Source of the DNA: a virus
IMG/VR virus record: IMGVR_UViG_3300037042_006844
Coordinates: 58,556-122,555 of that record
DNA length: 64,000 nucleotides
Direction: 5' to 3' (one strand)
The notes below the pieces were generated by a model. It was not told where the DNA came from, searched no databases, and saw only the letters and a list, made by a program, of their open reading frames with translations. Positions 56,542 through 63,903 of the stretch are shown in pieces. How positions within the stretch are numbered: position 1 is the first letter of the stretch; each line of letters starts with the position of its first letter. Both the position numbers and the translations under genes were made by a program.

Positions 56542-57240
56542 CTATACTGCGACCACAAACCCGCTTGTGTCGCGCTTTGCCTTGCCCTTGGCTTTCAGCC
56601 CGACCACCACACCATTAGGATCATTAAACCGCACATCCGAATCATCACCGTTAATGACCGGGCGACCGAGATAAGTTGCGGGAAGGGTCTTGCCCGAAAA
56701 CACCACGGCAACATTCATTCCCATGCTAACCGCTTTGGCAATCACCGAGTCATTAGACTCGCTTTTGCTGAACGTGAGATGCAGATTCGCGGGTAATTTC
56801 TTCCGCCAGTCGAGCACGGAGGAATCTTTGGTGTAATCGTAGAATTGCACGTTGGGGAAAATCTGCATTACATTCTTGCCGTTGAGCAGAACATCTTCCC
56901 ATCGGATGTCAGATGTGCCATTGAGACGAACCGCAGGAATGAGATTCTCCTTGGTTGCCTTTTTGATCAAAGCCGCGATGTCATCCACCAGATCCAGCAT
57001 AAACTGGGTTTGATCCTTGACGAACCGGACAGTTTTGGCAATCCGTGCCGCTTTGACGTTCGAGAAGGCACCGCGACCCGCAGTAAACAAACAAGCGGAG
57101 CGGCACCCCTTGCTTGCGTGTTTGCAGGTGTTCATCACACCCGATTCATCGGAAGGAGCGAGATACAGAATCCCAGTCAATACTCCAACTTTGACTCCCT
57201 TAACCGTTTTGGCATCGGCGTTAACAGATAGTAATTTCAT
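56542..57240 (-). CDS. GP88-like protein
   Basis: A 232-residue protein. VLTGILYLAPSDESGVMNTCKHASKGCRSACLFTAGRGAF (Cys-rich motif about residues 20-60) and NVMQIFPNVQFYDYTKD recall the phage/plasmid GP88 family, whose role is unknown. The Cys pattern suggests a metal or iron-sulphur site. Promoter TTGACT-17-TATCCT, nine bases to ATG. Confidence 0.68.
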   Translation of the reverse strand: MKLLSVNADAKTVKGVKVGVLTGILYLAPSDESGVMNTCKHASKGCRSACLFTAGRGAFSNVKAARIAKTVRFVKDQTQFMLDLVDDIAALIKKATKENLIPAVRLNGTSDIRWEDVLLNGKNVMQIFPNVQFYDYTKDSSVLDWRKKLPANLHLTFSKSESNDSVIAKAVSMGMNVAVVFSGKTLPATYLGRPVINGDDSDVRFNDPNGVVVGLKAKGKAKRDTSGFVVAV

Positions 57241-57249
57241 CGTTTTAAT

Positions 57250-57278
57250 AGGATACAGGAACCAAGGGGGCAAGTCAA
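57250..57278 (-). promoter_or_regulatory. Early sigma70 promoter of GP88-like gene
   Basis: TTGACT, 17-base spacer (GGTTCCTG), TATCCT; nine bases to ATG. Confidence 0.8.
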
Positions 57279-57353
57279 TATCATTATGAATATTTTTGTG
57301 GATTTATTTTGCATTCCCCCGCACTTTGTTGTTGACAAACATGCTGCGCCCGG

Positions 57354-57402
57354 TCAGGCCCCCCGCGCAGCGCAAGCTGCTGCGCAGCAAGCACTTACGC
57401 AA
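57354..57402. repeat. REP-like palindrome, copy 1
   Basis: GGCCCCCCGCGCAGCGCAAG followed by CTGCTGCGCAGCAAGCACTTAC; GCGCAGC...GCTGCGC stem. Copy 2 at 58407. Confidence 0.85.
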
Positions 57403-57417
57403 GCGGAGCAGCCGAGC

Positions 57418-57657
57418 CTAGACAGTGAACGGTGGCTTGTAGGGGCGATTTGGGGTGACGAATGCGGACGTATTGAAATGCAACGCGTGGCATTCGTTGT
57501 AAGCGCGGCGATGCTCATCGGTGCCGTTTACGGCAATGCTGAGCATCTCCTTGCTGCGCTCGTCGCCAGTGCTCCAAACCCGATGGTCATCCGACATATA
57601 AAAGAACCAGTCGTGGCGGCGGAGGTTTTCCCTATAAGTTTGTATATCGATCATCAT
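57418..57657 (-). CDS. Unknown protein (79 aa)
   Basis: Starts MMIDIQTYRENLRRHDWFFYMSDDHRVW; the RRHDWFY...SDDHRVW block is common in small phage proteins. Promoter TTGACA-16-TGTAAT precedes. Function unknown. Confidence 0.68.
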   Translation of the reverse strand: MMIDIQTYRENLRRHDWFFYMSDDHRVWSTGDERSKEMLSIAVNGTDEHRRAYNECHALHFNTSAFVTPNRPYKPPFTV

Positions 57658-57666
57658 TGTAAATAT

Positions 57667-57694
57667 ATTACATCACGCAATCGTGACGTGTCAA
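57667..57694 (-). promoter_or_regulatory. Early sigma70 promoter of 57657 gene
   Basis: TTGACA, 16-base spacer, TGTAAT (or TAATAT three bases on). Confidence 0.65.
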
Positions 57695-57710
57695 CGCCAG
57701 AAACCTGGCC

Positions 57711-57742
57711 ACAAAAAAGGGGCTTTGATATCAAAGCCCCGT
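57711..57742 (-). terminator. Terminator
   Basis: GGGGCTTTGATATCAAAGCCCC perfect stem with T6 on the minus strand. Confidence 0.88.
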
Positions 57743-57770
57743 GCATCGTTCGATATATGTTCAGCAGAAT

Positions 57771-57974
57771 CTAGAACTGCCAGCCGTTCTCGATCAGGCG
57801 GCAGCACGAATCGCACTTGTCATAGTGCCGCTGAATCTTGACTTGCTCGCCGCAAATCTTGCAGGTCTTCCAGACGGAGTTCTGCTCGACGTTGCGCCGA
57901 AACGCTTCGGTTTCCTCGTAGTCAGCGGGGTCGCAGTCTTCCCAGTGACCGTAATTGGAGTCGTAGTAGCTCAT
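57771..57974 (-). CDS. Zinc-ribbon protein (67 aa)
   Basis: TCKICGEQVKIQRHYDKCDSC: CxxC...CxxC ribbon with an intervening His. Acidic N-terminus (MSYYDSNYGHWEDCDPADYEE). A small DNA/RNA or protein-interaction module. Confidence 0.7.
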   Translation of the reverse strand: MSYYDSNYGHWEDCDPADYEETEAFRRNVEQNSVWKTCKICGEQVKIQRHYDKCDSCCRLIENGWQF

Positions 57975-58033
57975 ATGTATGCCTATCAGTTTACAGGGTT
58001 ATTGGTGGAAATCAAGAATTTTTTTCAGAAATT

Positions 58034-58303
58034 TCAATAGTCGTCGGCGCGGTCTTGACAGTCGTCCTCTCCGGGGAGGTCGAGCATTTTGTCTTCCCGC
58101 CAAGTGGTCCCTCCCACGCACACATCGGCTTTGGGATATGCGGCTACAGCTTCGGCGAGCGTGTCGAAATCATCGAGCCACTTGCGGCTTGCCCGACCAG
58201 CGAGCACGGATGAGCGAGGATATACCCCGTGCTCATACACCGTAAAAAGGCTGTTGCTGTATGTGTCGCCCCGACCCATCTCAATCGTCTGGTATGTTTT
58301 CAT
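58034..58303 (-). CDS. Unknown protein (89 aa)
   Basis: An 89-residue protein starting MKTYQTIEMGRGDTYSNSLFTVYEHGVYP; such short beta-rich proteins are common in phages and plasmids. Promoter not certain. Function unknown. Confidence 0.62.
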   Translation of the reverse strand: MKTYQTIEMGRGDTYSNSLFTVYEHGVYPRSSVLAGRASRKWLDDFDTLAEAVAAYPKADVCVGGTTWREDKMLDLPGEDDCQDRADDY

Positions 58304-58404
58304 CTTGAAAAATTATATCAGATCCACGGTTGACCGCAATAGAAATCGACACATTTTATACGATTGTGGATCTTCTTATGATGATGTTAGCATAGCTTAT
58401 GTCC

Positions 58405-58446
58405 GCAGGCCCCCCGCGCAGCTTAAGCTGCTGCGCAGCAAGCACT
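58405..58446. repeat. REP-like palindrome, copy 2
   Basis: GGCCCCCCGCGCAGCTTAAG then CTGCTGCGCAGCAAGCACTTAC; differs from copy 1 at the loop (TT for GC). Confidence 0.85.
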
Positions 58447-58523
58447 TACACAAACACATCGTAGATGTGCAAAAAAGCCGGAGCAGCTTGCGCCACTCCA
58501 GCTTGCAATGCCATGCTGGCAGT

Positions 58524-59063
58524 CTAGGCTTTCGCCTTGTAGATGACTGCAAGGCGACCCCGCCCACTATCGGTCTTGACTCGCCCGACTTCAATGACCG
58601 TGCCAGCTTTGACGAGTTTCTGCAACCGCAGATACAATACTGGCTGAGTCAAACCAGTCTTGGCGATCAATGCTTTCATGGTGAACTTGCCCCGGGGCAG
58701 CACGATCTCTTTGGTGATCTTGCTCTTGCGTCCACGCCGCTTTGGTTGTCCAGCTTCGCTTTGCAGCTTCGCGACCACATTATCAAACATCACATTGGCT
58801 TGCTCCAGAGTTACTGGACTCCATGCACTTTTACCCCATGCAGCGGCTCCGGGATACTGCTCGTAAGTCACTTCAACTTTCTTGCCATTCGGCAATGGAG
58901 TCCCCGCAGCAATCGTCTTGATGACGAACACCTCGTAGTCGTAATGTCTGCCGTCCTTCAGACGCTCATACAATGCAACGCCGCTTTCCTTGCGAAGCTG
59001 TTTGAAAACTTGATCGCCAGATCGGTCAGCGTTCATCGTAAACTCTTTTTGTAGCAATTTCAT
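58524..59063 (-). CDS. Winged-helix protein with AT-hook-like motif, paralogue 1
   Basis: A 179-residue protein; start MKLLQKEFTMNADRSGD. QPKRRGRKSKITKE (about residue 115, AT-hook-like) is followed by a helix-turn-helix region: FTMKALIAKTGLTQPVLYLRLQKLVKAGTVIEVGRV. It resembles 60379 and 63228. Likely binds DNA; could act as a nucleoid mimic or regulator. Function inferred. Confidence 0.68.
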   Translation of the reverse strand: MKLLQKEFTMNADRSGDQVFKQLRKESGVALYERLKDGRHYDYEVFVIKTIAAGTPLPNGKKVEVTYEQYPGAAAWGKSAWSPVTLEQANVMFDNVVAKLQSEAGQPKRRGRKSKITKEIVLPRGKFTMKALIAKTGLTQPVLYLRLQKLVKAGTVIEVGRVKTDSGRGRLAVIYKAKA

Positions 59064-59073
59064 AAGTCTGTTA

Positions 59074-59259
59074 TTATTCCAACACCAAATCAATTTCGTT
59101 CAAAAACACCGCATTCCATTTTCCTTCAAGATCCATCACCATCACTAATTCTTCTTCGCACAGATCGTATGCAGCGAGCATGAAAGTTTTACTGGTTGAA
59201 CTGTAGTCCGGGCGATTCCATCTTATGATGGCACCGACTTTCAATTTTGAAATATCCAT
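59074..59259 (-). CDS. Unknown protein (61 aa)
   Basis: MDISKLKVGAIIRWNRPDY; a small beta-rich, SH3-like protein. Ends 11 bases before the 59063 gene's start. Function unknown. Confidence 0.6.
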   Translation of the reverse strand: MDISKLKVGAIIRWNRPDYSSTSKTFMLAAYDLCEEELVMVMDLEGKWNAVFLNEIDLVLE

Positions 59260-59268
59260 AAAAACTGC

Positions 59269-59487
59269 TCAATGGCTGTTGCGTTCACTGCGATGCCCGA
59301 TAGTGCCGAAACCGTAGGCAGTCAAATACTTTCCATCATTCGCAACTTTGTGTTCCTCCGGACTCGATTCGACAACGTGATCTTGTAATACGTTGCATTC
59401 TTTGTTGATTGCCAACAGAAACGCCATGCGTTCTTTGTATGAGGGCAAAGGAGTTGAGTTAGAATTATTATTATTGTTGTCGTTCAT
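59269..59487 (-). CDS. Unknown protein (72 aa)
   Basis: Asn-rich start (MNDNNNNNSNSTPL) followed by a helix ERMAFLLAINKECNVL. Asn run encoded by an AAC/AAT/AAC repeat. Function unknown. Confidence 0.58.
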   Translation of the reverse strand: MNDNNNNNSNSTPLPSYKERMAFLLAINKECNVLQDHVVESSPEEHKVANDGKYLTAYGFGTIGHRSERNSH

Positions 59488-59502
59488 AAAATGTGTGTTA
59501 TG

Positions 59503-59730
59503 TTAAATGTTCTGGTTCTTCATCCATTCATCGGCGCAAGAAATCCACGCCTCTGGTTCAACCATGCTGTCAGCCATGACATTCCGCAGTTCTTCCCGAT
59601 TGTCGCACACCTGCTTGGCGTAGCGATGCAATGCTTCCAGCACAAACACTTGATGCAAGCTGTTGCTGGACATGTATGCTTTCACAACTTCAATATTGCT
59701 TTTGCGCTTTGCTGTTCTCATAGATTTCAT
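59503..59730 (-). CDS. Unknown helical protein (75 aa)
   Basis: MKSMRTAKRKSNIEVVKAYM; basic helical protein. Promoter TTGACA-16-TATAAT nine bases before the ATG. Not recognised. Confidence 0.65.
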   Translation of the reverse strand: MKSMRTAKRKSNIEVVKAYMSSNSLHQVFVLEALHRYAKQVCDNREELRNVMADSMVEPEAWISCADEWMKNQNI

Positions 59731-59739
59731 CGTTTGGTA

Positions 59740-59767
59740 ATTATACAGGAACCGTAGGTGATGTCAA
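59740..59767 (-). promoter_or_regulatory. Early sigma70 promoter of 59730 gene
   Basis: TTGACA, 16-base spacer (GGTTCCTG), TATAAT; the -35 overlaps the stop of the upstream gene. Confidence 0.88.
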
Positions 59768-59907
59768 TGGAAAAAGAGAGTGGCGATGCCGACAATCAAC
59801 ACACCGAACACTATCCCGGAGAACACGCTCCCCAAAAAGTAGCCGACACAAGCGCACACCACCACCAAAGCCAGTGGACGCACATTCAATCGAATGGATT
59901 TCATCAT
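59764..59907 (-). CDS. Small membrane protein (47 aa)
   Basis: MMKSIRLNVRPLALVVVCACV...: a basic N-terminus and long Val/Gly/Ile-rich hydrophobic stretch, two probable membrane segments. Its TGA lies inside the next promoter's -35 region. Promoter TTGACA-17-TATAGT seven bases before the ATG. Confidence 0.6.
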   Translation of the reverse strand: MMKSIRLNVRPLALVVVCACVGYFLGSVFSGIVFGVLIVGIATLFFH

Positions 59908-59914
59908 TGACCAT

Positions 59915-59943
59915 ACTATACAGGACCAGCGTCGCTTTGTCAA
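59915..59943 (-). promoter_or_regulatory. Early sigma70 promoter of 59907 gene
   Basis: TTGACA, 17-base spacer (GGTCCTG), TATAGT; seven bases to ATG; TGGCCA at 59963. Confidence 0.85.
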
Positions 59944-59976
59944 CAGCTAACTAGTGGAATCCTGGCCAGCTAAAAA

Positions 59977-60012
59977 AGCAACAAAAAACCCGCCTTTTGG
60001 GCAGGTTTTGTA
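59977..60012 (-). terminator. Terminator
   Basis: AAAACCTGCCC...GGCGGGTTTT hairpin with T-run on the minus strand, downstream of 60033. Confidence 0.82.
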
Positions 60013-60032
60013 TGCGTTTGGCTGCATTGCAG

Positions 60033-60176
60033 CTACGATTCGCTATAACGCTTGCCGTATTTGGCATGGCGTTTATAGAGCTTTTGGCTCTCCAAACGCC
60101 GCATTGCGGGGTTCAACTCACCCCAAGACTTGCGAACCTTGACCGACATGGGCTTGATTTTATATGATCGACTCAT
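60033..60176 (-). CDS. Small basic protein (47 aa)
   Basis: MSRSYKIKPMSVKVRKSWGELNPAMRRLESQKLYKRHAKYG...: very basic, likely nucleic-acid binding. Promoter TTGACA-16-TATAAT seven bases before the ATG. Confidence 0.62.
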   Translation of the reverse strand: MSRSYKIKPMSVKVRKSWGELNPAMRRLESQKLYKRHAKYGKRYSES

Positions 60177-60183
60177 GCCAATA

Positions 60184-60211
60184 ATTATACAGAACTTTGG
60201 AACAATGTCAA
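60184..60211 (-). promoter_or_regulatory. Early sigma70 promoter of 60176 gene
   Basis: TTGACA, 16-base spacer, TATAAT; the TGA stop of the upstream 60354 gene lies inside the -35. Confidence 0.85.
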
Positions 60212-60354
60212 TCCTGGTTTTCAGACTCATATTCGGACGGCTGAACATGAGTTTTCTTGCTGGTGGTCTTGCCGTCTTTGTCGTTTTTACGTTTGCGATC
60301 CTGATTGCGATCCCACTTCTTGTGTCCCTTGTTGTCTCTGTAGCTCTTGCCCAT
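60208..60354 (-). CDS. Small basic protein (48 aa)
   Basis: MGKSYRDNKGHKKWDRNQDRKR...SENQD: an extremely charged, probably disordered protein. Stop TGA overlaps the promoter of 60176. No similar frame on the other strand. Confidence 0.58.
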   Translation of the reverse strand: MGKSYRDNKGHKKWDRNQDRKRKNDKDGKTTSKKTHVQPSEYESENQD

Positions 60355-60378
60355 ACGATATAGATTCTTATGCCAGTC

Positions 60379-60672
60379 TTATGCTAGACGATAGATATTT
60401 GCTGGCTTGCCTCGACCGCCAGTTTTGAGGGTGCTATCCACAACGTAGCGTCCAGTGCTCACATTGCGAGCCACAAAAGCTCGAATGGTTGGTGATTTCA
60501 CGGTTGGATTAAGTTTTTCCAGATCAACGATGGAGAATTTTCCATCAGAAGTCTCAGTGATGTTGATTGGCTTGCGACCCAGCTTGGCGGGTGTTCGAGT
60601 CTTTGCAACCCGAGTGGTTACTGCGACTGTGGTTGTGGTTGGTGTTGATGTAACTGTATTTGTTGCTTCCAT
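60379..60672 (-). CDS. Winged-helix protein with AT-hook-like motif, paralogue 2
   Basis: Thr/Val-rich start (MEATNTVTSTPTTTTVAVTT), then KLGRKPINITETSDGKFSIVDLEKLNPTVKSPTIRAFV and a GGRGKPANIYRL end that aligns with 58524 and 63228. Promoter TTGACA-17-TAAACT with a 30-base A-rich leader. Confidence 0.65.
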   Translation of the reverse strand: MEATNTVTSTPTTTTVAVTTRVAKTRTPAKLGRKPINITETSDGKFSIVDLEKLNPTVKSPTIRAFVARNVSTGRYVVDSTLKTGGRGKPANIYRLA

Positions 60673-60705
60673 ATGTTTGTTTTGTTTTGTTTTCTATCTT
60701 CTACA

Positions 60706-60734
60706 AGTTTATTCTATAATGTGTTTACTGTCAA
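60706..60734 (-). promoter_or_regulatory. Early sigma70 promoter of 60672 gene
   Basis: TTGACA, 17-base spacer, TAAACT; followed by an A-rich leader (GAAAACAAAACAAAACAAAC), unlike its leaderless neighbours. Confidence 0.75.
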
Positions 60735-60748
60735 GAACTTGAATATTT

Positions 60749-60943
60749 TTATTTTGTGATCTTGCTGACCACGGTGTTTCCAAACGAACTGCGAGAGCCA
60801 TTGCTGTTGTAGGTTTGGTTGGCTGGTTTGTTGTATGTGCCGACTGGCTTGCCTTTGCTGTCGTAGGCGCGTTCGTTGGTTTCGTCTTCGTTGATGTAGC
60901 CCAGATATTCACCCTTGCTACCATACTGGCGTTTGATGTTCAT
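60749..60943 (-). CDS. Unknown protein (64 aa)
   Basis: MNIKRQYGSKGEYLGYINEDE; Asn/Gly/Lys-rich, probably beta or disordered. Ends before the 60672 promoter. Function unknown. Confidence 0.55.
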   Translation of the reverse strand: MNIKRQYGSKGEYLGYINEDETNERAYDSKGKPVGTYNKPANQTYNSNGSRSSFGNTVVSKITK

Positions 60944-60947
60944 AAAT

Positions 60948-61208
60948 TTATATTTTGCTGGCGGGAGAGTTCGCCTTTGCCTTTTTGCTTTTGCGTTTCT
61001 CGGACGGCTTGAATGCTGCTGCTTCCGCTGCTATGCGGCTGATCACGTCGGCCTGATCCATTCTCTGTTCAATATAGTCTAGAAATTCTCGTATGATGCA
61101 TGTATCTCGTTTCGTTGCCAAATCTTCTTCAACCGCATTGCGTTTCCATTTTTGATAGGATTGCAAAACACCGTTGTAAGACTCCTTGTATACCGCTGGT
61201 GAGGTCAT
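60948..61208 (-). CDS. Unknown helical protein (86 aa)
   Basis: Start MTSPAVYKESYNGVLQSYQKW; helical with a Lys-rich tail. Five bases from the next gene. The longer frame overlaps another gene and is rejected. Confidence 0.58.
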   Translation of the reverse strand: MTSPAVYKESYNGVLQSYQKWKRNAVEEDLATKRDTCIIREFLDYIEQRMDQADVISRIAAEAAAFKPSEKRKSKKAKANSPASKI

Positions 61209-61234
61209 GTGTTTTTTGGTCACAGATATAAGTA

Positions 61235-61390
61235 TCAAGGATGTGTTGCCAGATAATAAATTAAAAAGAACAGTGCAGCCATTATGATGGGCACCGCAAA
61301 TACCATTACCCATCCAACCATTCGGGATGCTGCCAATGCAGATCGCTTTTCCTCTTCAAATTCAAATTGTTCACGTTCAGTGTCAGTCAT
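61235..61390 (-). CDS. Small membrane protein (51 aa)
   Basis: MTDTEREQFEFEEEKRSALA then a hydrophobic segment (GWVMVFAVPIIMAALFFLIYYLA). Single-pass protein with acidic cytoplasmic head. Function unknown. Confidence 0.6.
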   Translation of the reverse strand: MTDTEREQFEFEEEKRSALAASRMVGWVMVFAVPIIMAALFFLIYYLATHP

Positions 61391-61439
61391 ATATAAAATG
61401 GGGCTTTTTAGCCTAACCCCAAGGACAGTCTGTTGTTGT

Positions 61440-62225
61440 TCAGTTCCGATACGTTCCGAACGGCAATGGCACAACCTTTGTATCATCGGGGCGAAGCTCC
61501 GTCACCAAAGTATTGCCATCCGTCGCGGGATCAACCAGGGCTTCACCATCACCACCTGGTTCTGGCAGCACCAGAACATCCACCTCCTCGGTTGCCAGAC
61601 CCAGAGCTTCACGGGTTTCCTTGCCTTCCTTGCTGTTCCAATCAAAGAAGATTTCATTAACATCCCCAGTTTCAAAAGTCTGCTCGCCCACGAATCCACC
61701 GCCTTCATCGGCAACTTGCTGCCAGAAGCTCAAAGTGGGATACTTGGCACTTGCAAACAAAAAGAACTCGGTTGCTGGACTCCATGCAGTTTGATAGCCG
61801 ATTGTGGCTGTTGCAGTTCCGTTGTCACCGTCTGCGATGTCCCAGCCGGTAGCATCGTAGGCACCCCACTTGGTTCCCCAATTAGTGTTGCACCAGGAAT
61901 ACCAATCGGCACTACCATGCTCTGCCATTAGAGCATCATACTGTTCTTTGGTGATGCCGATACCCCAAGGTTTAGCCTCGGTGAGCGAATAGGCATCGAG
62001 TTTGCCCTCGGCTTTCAGCGTATTGTAAGCATCCCATAACGCAGCAATTTCCTCGGCGGTCTGGATTTTGGCTGGAGCAGATGTGCCAACCAACGCTTCT
62101 GGCATGGGATGCACACTTTGAAAATTGAATGTATTGTCTGGATCCTGACTGACCGCATTCACGAACCGTTCAACGTCGAGCTTGGGACCAGTAATCACAA
62201 GGTTGGTGCTAACATGATTAGGCAT
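61440..62225 (-). CDS. DUF1281/Api92-like protein
   Basis: A 261-residue protein starting MPNHVSTNLVITGP, with WCNTNWGTKWGAYDATGW and a hydrophobic TAWSPATEFFLFASAKYPTLSFWQQVADEGGGFVG block, the pattern of Api92-like (ferredoxin-like) proteins. Common in phage and plasmid accessory regions; function unknown. It has a CAGAAAACA-repeat leader of about 50 bases. Confidence 0.72.
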   Translation of the reverse strand: MPNHVSTNLVITGPKLDVERFVNAVSQDPDNTFNFQSVHPMPEALVGTSAPAKIQTAEEIAALWDAYNTLKAEGKLDAYSLTEAKPWGIGITKEQYDALMAEHGSADWYSWCNTNWGTKWGAYDATGWDIADGDNGTATATIGYQTAWSPATEFFLFASAKYPTLSFWQQVADEGGGFVGEQTFETGDVNEIFFDWNSKEGKETREALGLATEEVDVLVLPEPGGDGEALVDPATDGNTLVTELRPDDTKVVPLPFGTYRN

Positions 62226-62278
62226 AATATATTGTATTTTCTGTGTTTTCTGTGTTTTCTGTTCTACCGTCTAAATTA

Positions 62279-62306
62279 AGAATAAGGGATATTGTTAGGA
62301 TGTCAA
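62279..62306 (-). promoter_or_regulatory. Early sigma70 promoter of 62225 gene
   Basis: TTGACA, 16-base spacer, TATTCT; leader about 50 bases long with repeated CAGAAAACA. Confidence 0.75.
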
Positions 62307-62315
62307 CTTTGAAAA

Positions 62316-62537
62316 TCAATCGACATCAGGATCGGCATCGATGTTAATCCGTGTAAATAGATTATCAGGCAGAAAATAAATAGTTTCGCGACTCTCGTCG
62401 AAATCGTGAGTGATGCCAAGGCTGTGAGTAGCGTCAGCCATAGTGATCGGCTTTTCAGAAACCAGTTCATACAGAGCTGGTTTCTGCGATCCGGACCATA
62501 AAACCGCCGCCAGTTGTCGAAATTGTGGTGTAGTCAT
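62316..62537 (-). CDS. Unknown protein (73 aa)
   Basis: MTTPQFRQLAAVLWSGSQKPALYELVSE; compact, HTH-like in appearance, but not recognised. Ends before the 62225 promoter. Confidence 0.55.
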   Translation of the reverse strand: MTTPQFRQLAAVLWSGSQKPALYELVSEKPITMADATHSLGITHDFDESRETIYFLPDNLFTRINIDADPDVD

Positions 62538-62548
62538 ATATAAAAATA

Positions 62549-62761
62549 TCAGACATTGCTGTTCAGATCATCCGCGAGGTCGTGGTTGATCTCGAAAGAA
62601 CCATGCACATATCCGCCATCCTCCGGCAAATTGCCATCCTCTGCCTCGGCACACGCATCCTCGTAAGTAGAAGCAAAAATTACCATATCCGCAGTCATCG
62701 TCCACGAAACGGGAATGATGAATTGTTTGAGTTTCGGTGTATCAGTAGTCATATCAGTCAT
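62549..62761 (-). CDS. Unknown acidic protein (70 aa)
   Basis: MTDMTTDTPKLKQFIIPVSWTMTADMVIFASTYEDACAEAEDGNL; acidic, mixed alpha/beta. Promoter TTGACA-16-TACACT, ATG six bases on. Confidence 0.6.
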   Translation of the reverse strand: MTDMTTDTPKLKQFIIPVSWTMTADMVIFASTYEDACAEAEDGNLPEDGGYVHGSFEINHDLADDLNSNV

Positions 62762-62767
62762 ATAAAA

Positions 62768-62795
62768 AGTGTAAGGGATATTGTTAAAATGTCAA
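62768..62795 (-). promoter_or_regulatory. Early sigma70 promoter of 62761 gene
   Basis: TTGACA, 16-base spacer, TACACT; six bases to ATG. Similar core to the 62279 promoter (AACAATATCCCT). Confidence 0.75.
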
Positions 62796-62807
62796 TAGCT
62801 GGTGTTC

Positions 62808-63155
62808 TCAATCAAAAATATTTCCGCCATCGCTCGACAGTTCGATCCAGGGATTGTGCTTGCGAGCGAGCTTGAGCACTTCCACCACAACGGCATCGTA
62901 AGGCTTTCCGCGAGTCTTGCAACAATCAAAATCGATGGATTTGCGGTAAATGCAACACGTTTCGCAGCCGTCAGCCCCCTCGCCATTGAAATACAAACTG
63001 CCAAGCTCCACAGTGGGCTTTGTGCCCGGTTCTCTCAGACCGTTCACGATTGGCACCGTGCTACGATCAAATACAGCTTGAGCATCCGCCAAAAACGCTT
63101 TCCATTGCTCATCGGTGAATGCCTTGCGCGATTTCCAGTAATGTGTGTATCCCAT
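62808..63155 (-). CDS. Unknown protein (115 aa)
   Basis: MGYTHYWKSRKAFTDEQWKAFLADAQAVF; a small phage protein with CETCCIYR and FDCCKTRG Cys pairs, perhaps metal-binding. Family seen in many phages; function unknown. Confidence 0.65.
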   Translation of the reverse strand: MGYTHYWKSRKAFTDEQWKAFLADAQAVFDRSTVPIVNGLREPGTKPTVELGSLYFNGEGADGCETCCIYRKSIDFDCCKTRGKPYDAVVVEVLKLARKHNPWIELSSDGGNIFD

Positions 63156-63227
63156 AAAATTGTTGAATGTAGTGGTTATTTGGGGCTTTTTGACCTGACC
63201 CCAAGGTTCTCCTTGGCGATCCAAAAC

Positions 63228-63662
63228 TCAAGCTGCAACCGCAGTGGACTCAACCGCAGAGGTTGCCTTGGTCTTGGAAAGATTCGCCCGATTGGCAGTC
63301 AGCACTCGGGTATTGATGAACAAATGAGCGGGCTTGCCCTTCTTACCAGAGGTAACAGTCTTGGCAAGCTTGGTGAACTGCCCAGTCTTGACTCCCTCCA
63401 GAATGTGCTTGCGAACGGTGAGCTTGTTCACGCCAGCGTTCAGGGCGACCACATCTCGCATGGCGAAAGTCTTGTTGAGGATCAACTTCAACTCTGCCTT
63501 GGGGCGACCAACAGCACGCTTCACACCCTTCTTGCCCTTGACCTTACCCTTACCCTTGCCCTTGGACTTGGACGGCTTGACTGCCACAGTGGGCAATACG
63601 GCATTGGCGGTAACATCCGCAACAGCAGCGGTCACGGGCAGAACATTGGAATCAGAATTCAT
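63228..63662 (-). CDS. Winged-helix protein with AT-hook-like motif, paralogue 3
   Basis: Ala/Val/Lys-rich N-terminus (KSKGKGKGKVKGKKGVKR), VGRPKAELKLI (AT-hook-like), then a helix-turn-helix FAMRDVVALNAGVNKLTVRKHILEGVKTGQFTKLAKTV and GKKGKPAHLF ending. Likely DNA-binding. Promoter TTGACG-16-TATATT with a long A-rich leader. Confidence 0.68.
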   Translation of the reverse strand: MNSDSNVLPVTAAVADVTANAVLPTVAVKPSKSKGKGKGKVKGKKGVKRAVGRPKAELKLILNKTFAMRDVVALNAGVNKLTVRKHILEGVKTGQFTKLAKTVTSGKKGKPAHLFINTRVLTANRANLSKTKATSAVESTAVAA

Positions 63663-63721
63663 TTTTTTGTGTTTTGTTTTTCGTTGTGTGCCGCACGTTA
63701 TTGTGCGTCGATCACACTACT

Positions 63722-63749
63722 AATATAACACGGTTCCATTAAACGTCAA
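63722..63749 (-). promoter_or_regulatory. Early sigma70 promoter of 63662 gene
   Basis: TTGACG, 16-base spacer, TATATT; leader with a CGCAC...GTGCG hairpin. Confidence 0.72.
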
Positions 63750-63866
63750 CAGTTTCCAACACTATTCCGCCATTTAGTTGCAAATCATTGATTATCAATA
63801 GCTTACACAGCCCGGCGGCCGGGTCACAGCATCCAAAACTTTTTTCAAAATAATTGCACGAAGCTG
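63750..63866. other. Intergenic junction between divergent genes
   Basis: Holds the GC-rich hairpin CCCGGCGGCCGGG (63811-63823) and an AAAATAATTGCA UP-like element before the plus-strand promoter. Confidence 0.5.
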
Positions 63867-63894
63867 TTGACTTTGTCTGTGGATTTGCTATACT
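63867..63894 (+). promoter_or_regulatory. Early sigma70 promoter, plus strand
   Basis: TTGACT, 16-base spacer, TATACT, nine bases to ATG 63904. The same layout as the minus-strand early promoters, showing it is not a strand-bias artefact. Confidence 0.85.
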
Positions 63895-63903
63895 TTTCTC
63901 ACG

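Noticed and set aside
57286-57774. 162-aa plus-strand frame
   Set aside because: Crosses the REP-like repeat and is antisense to 57418, which has a promoter and a common phage motif.
58089-59054. 321-aa plus-strand frame
   Set aside because: Antisense to the winged-helix gene at 58524 and DUF gene at 58034, which have promoters and recognisable motifs; composition is not protein-like.
62802-63728. 308-aa plus-strand frame
   Set aside because: Antisense to genes at 62808 and 63228 with clear domains; a GC-driven shadow frame.
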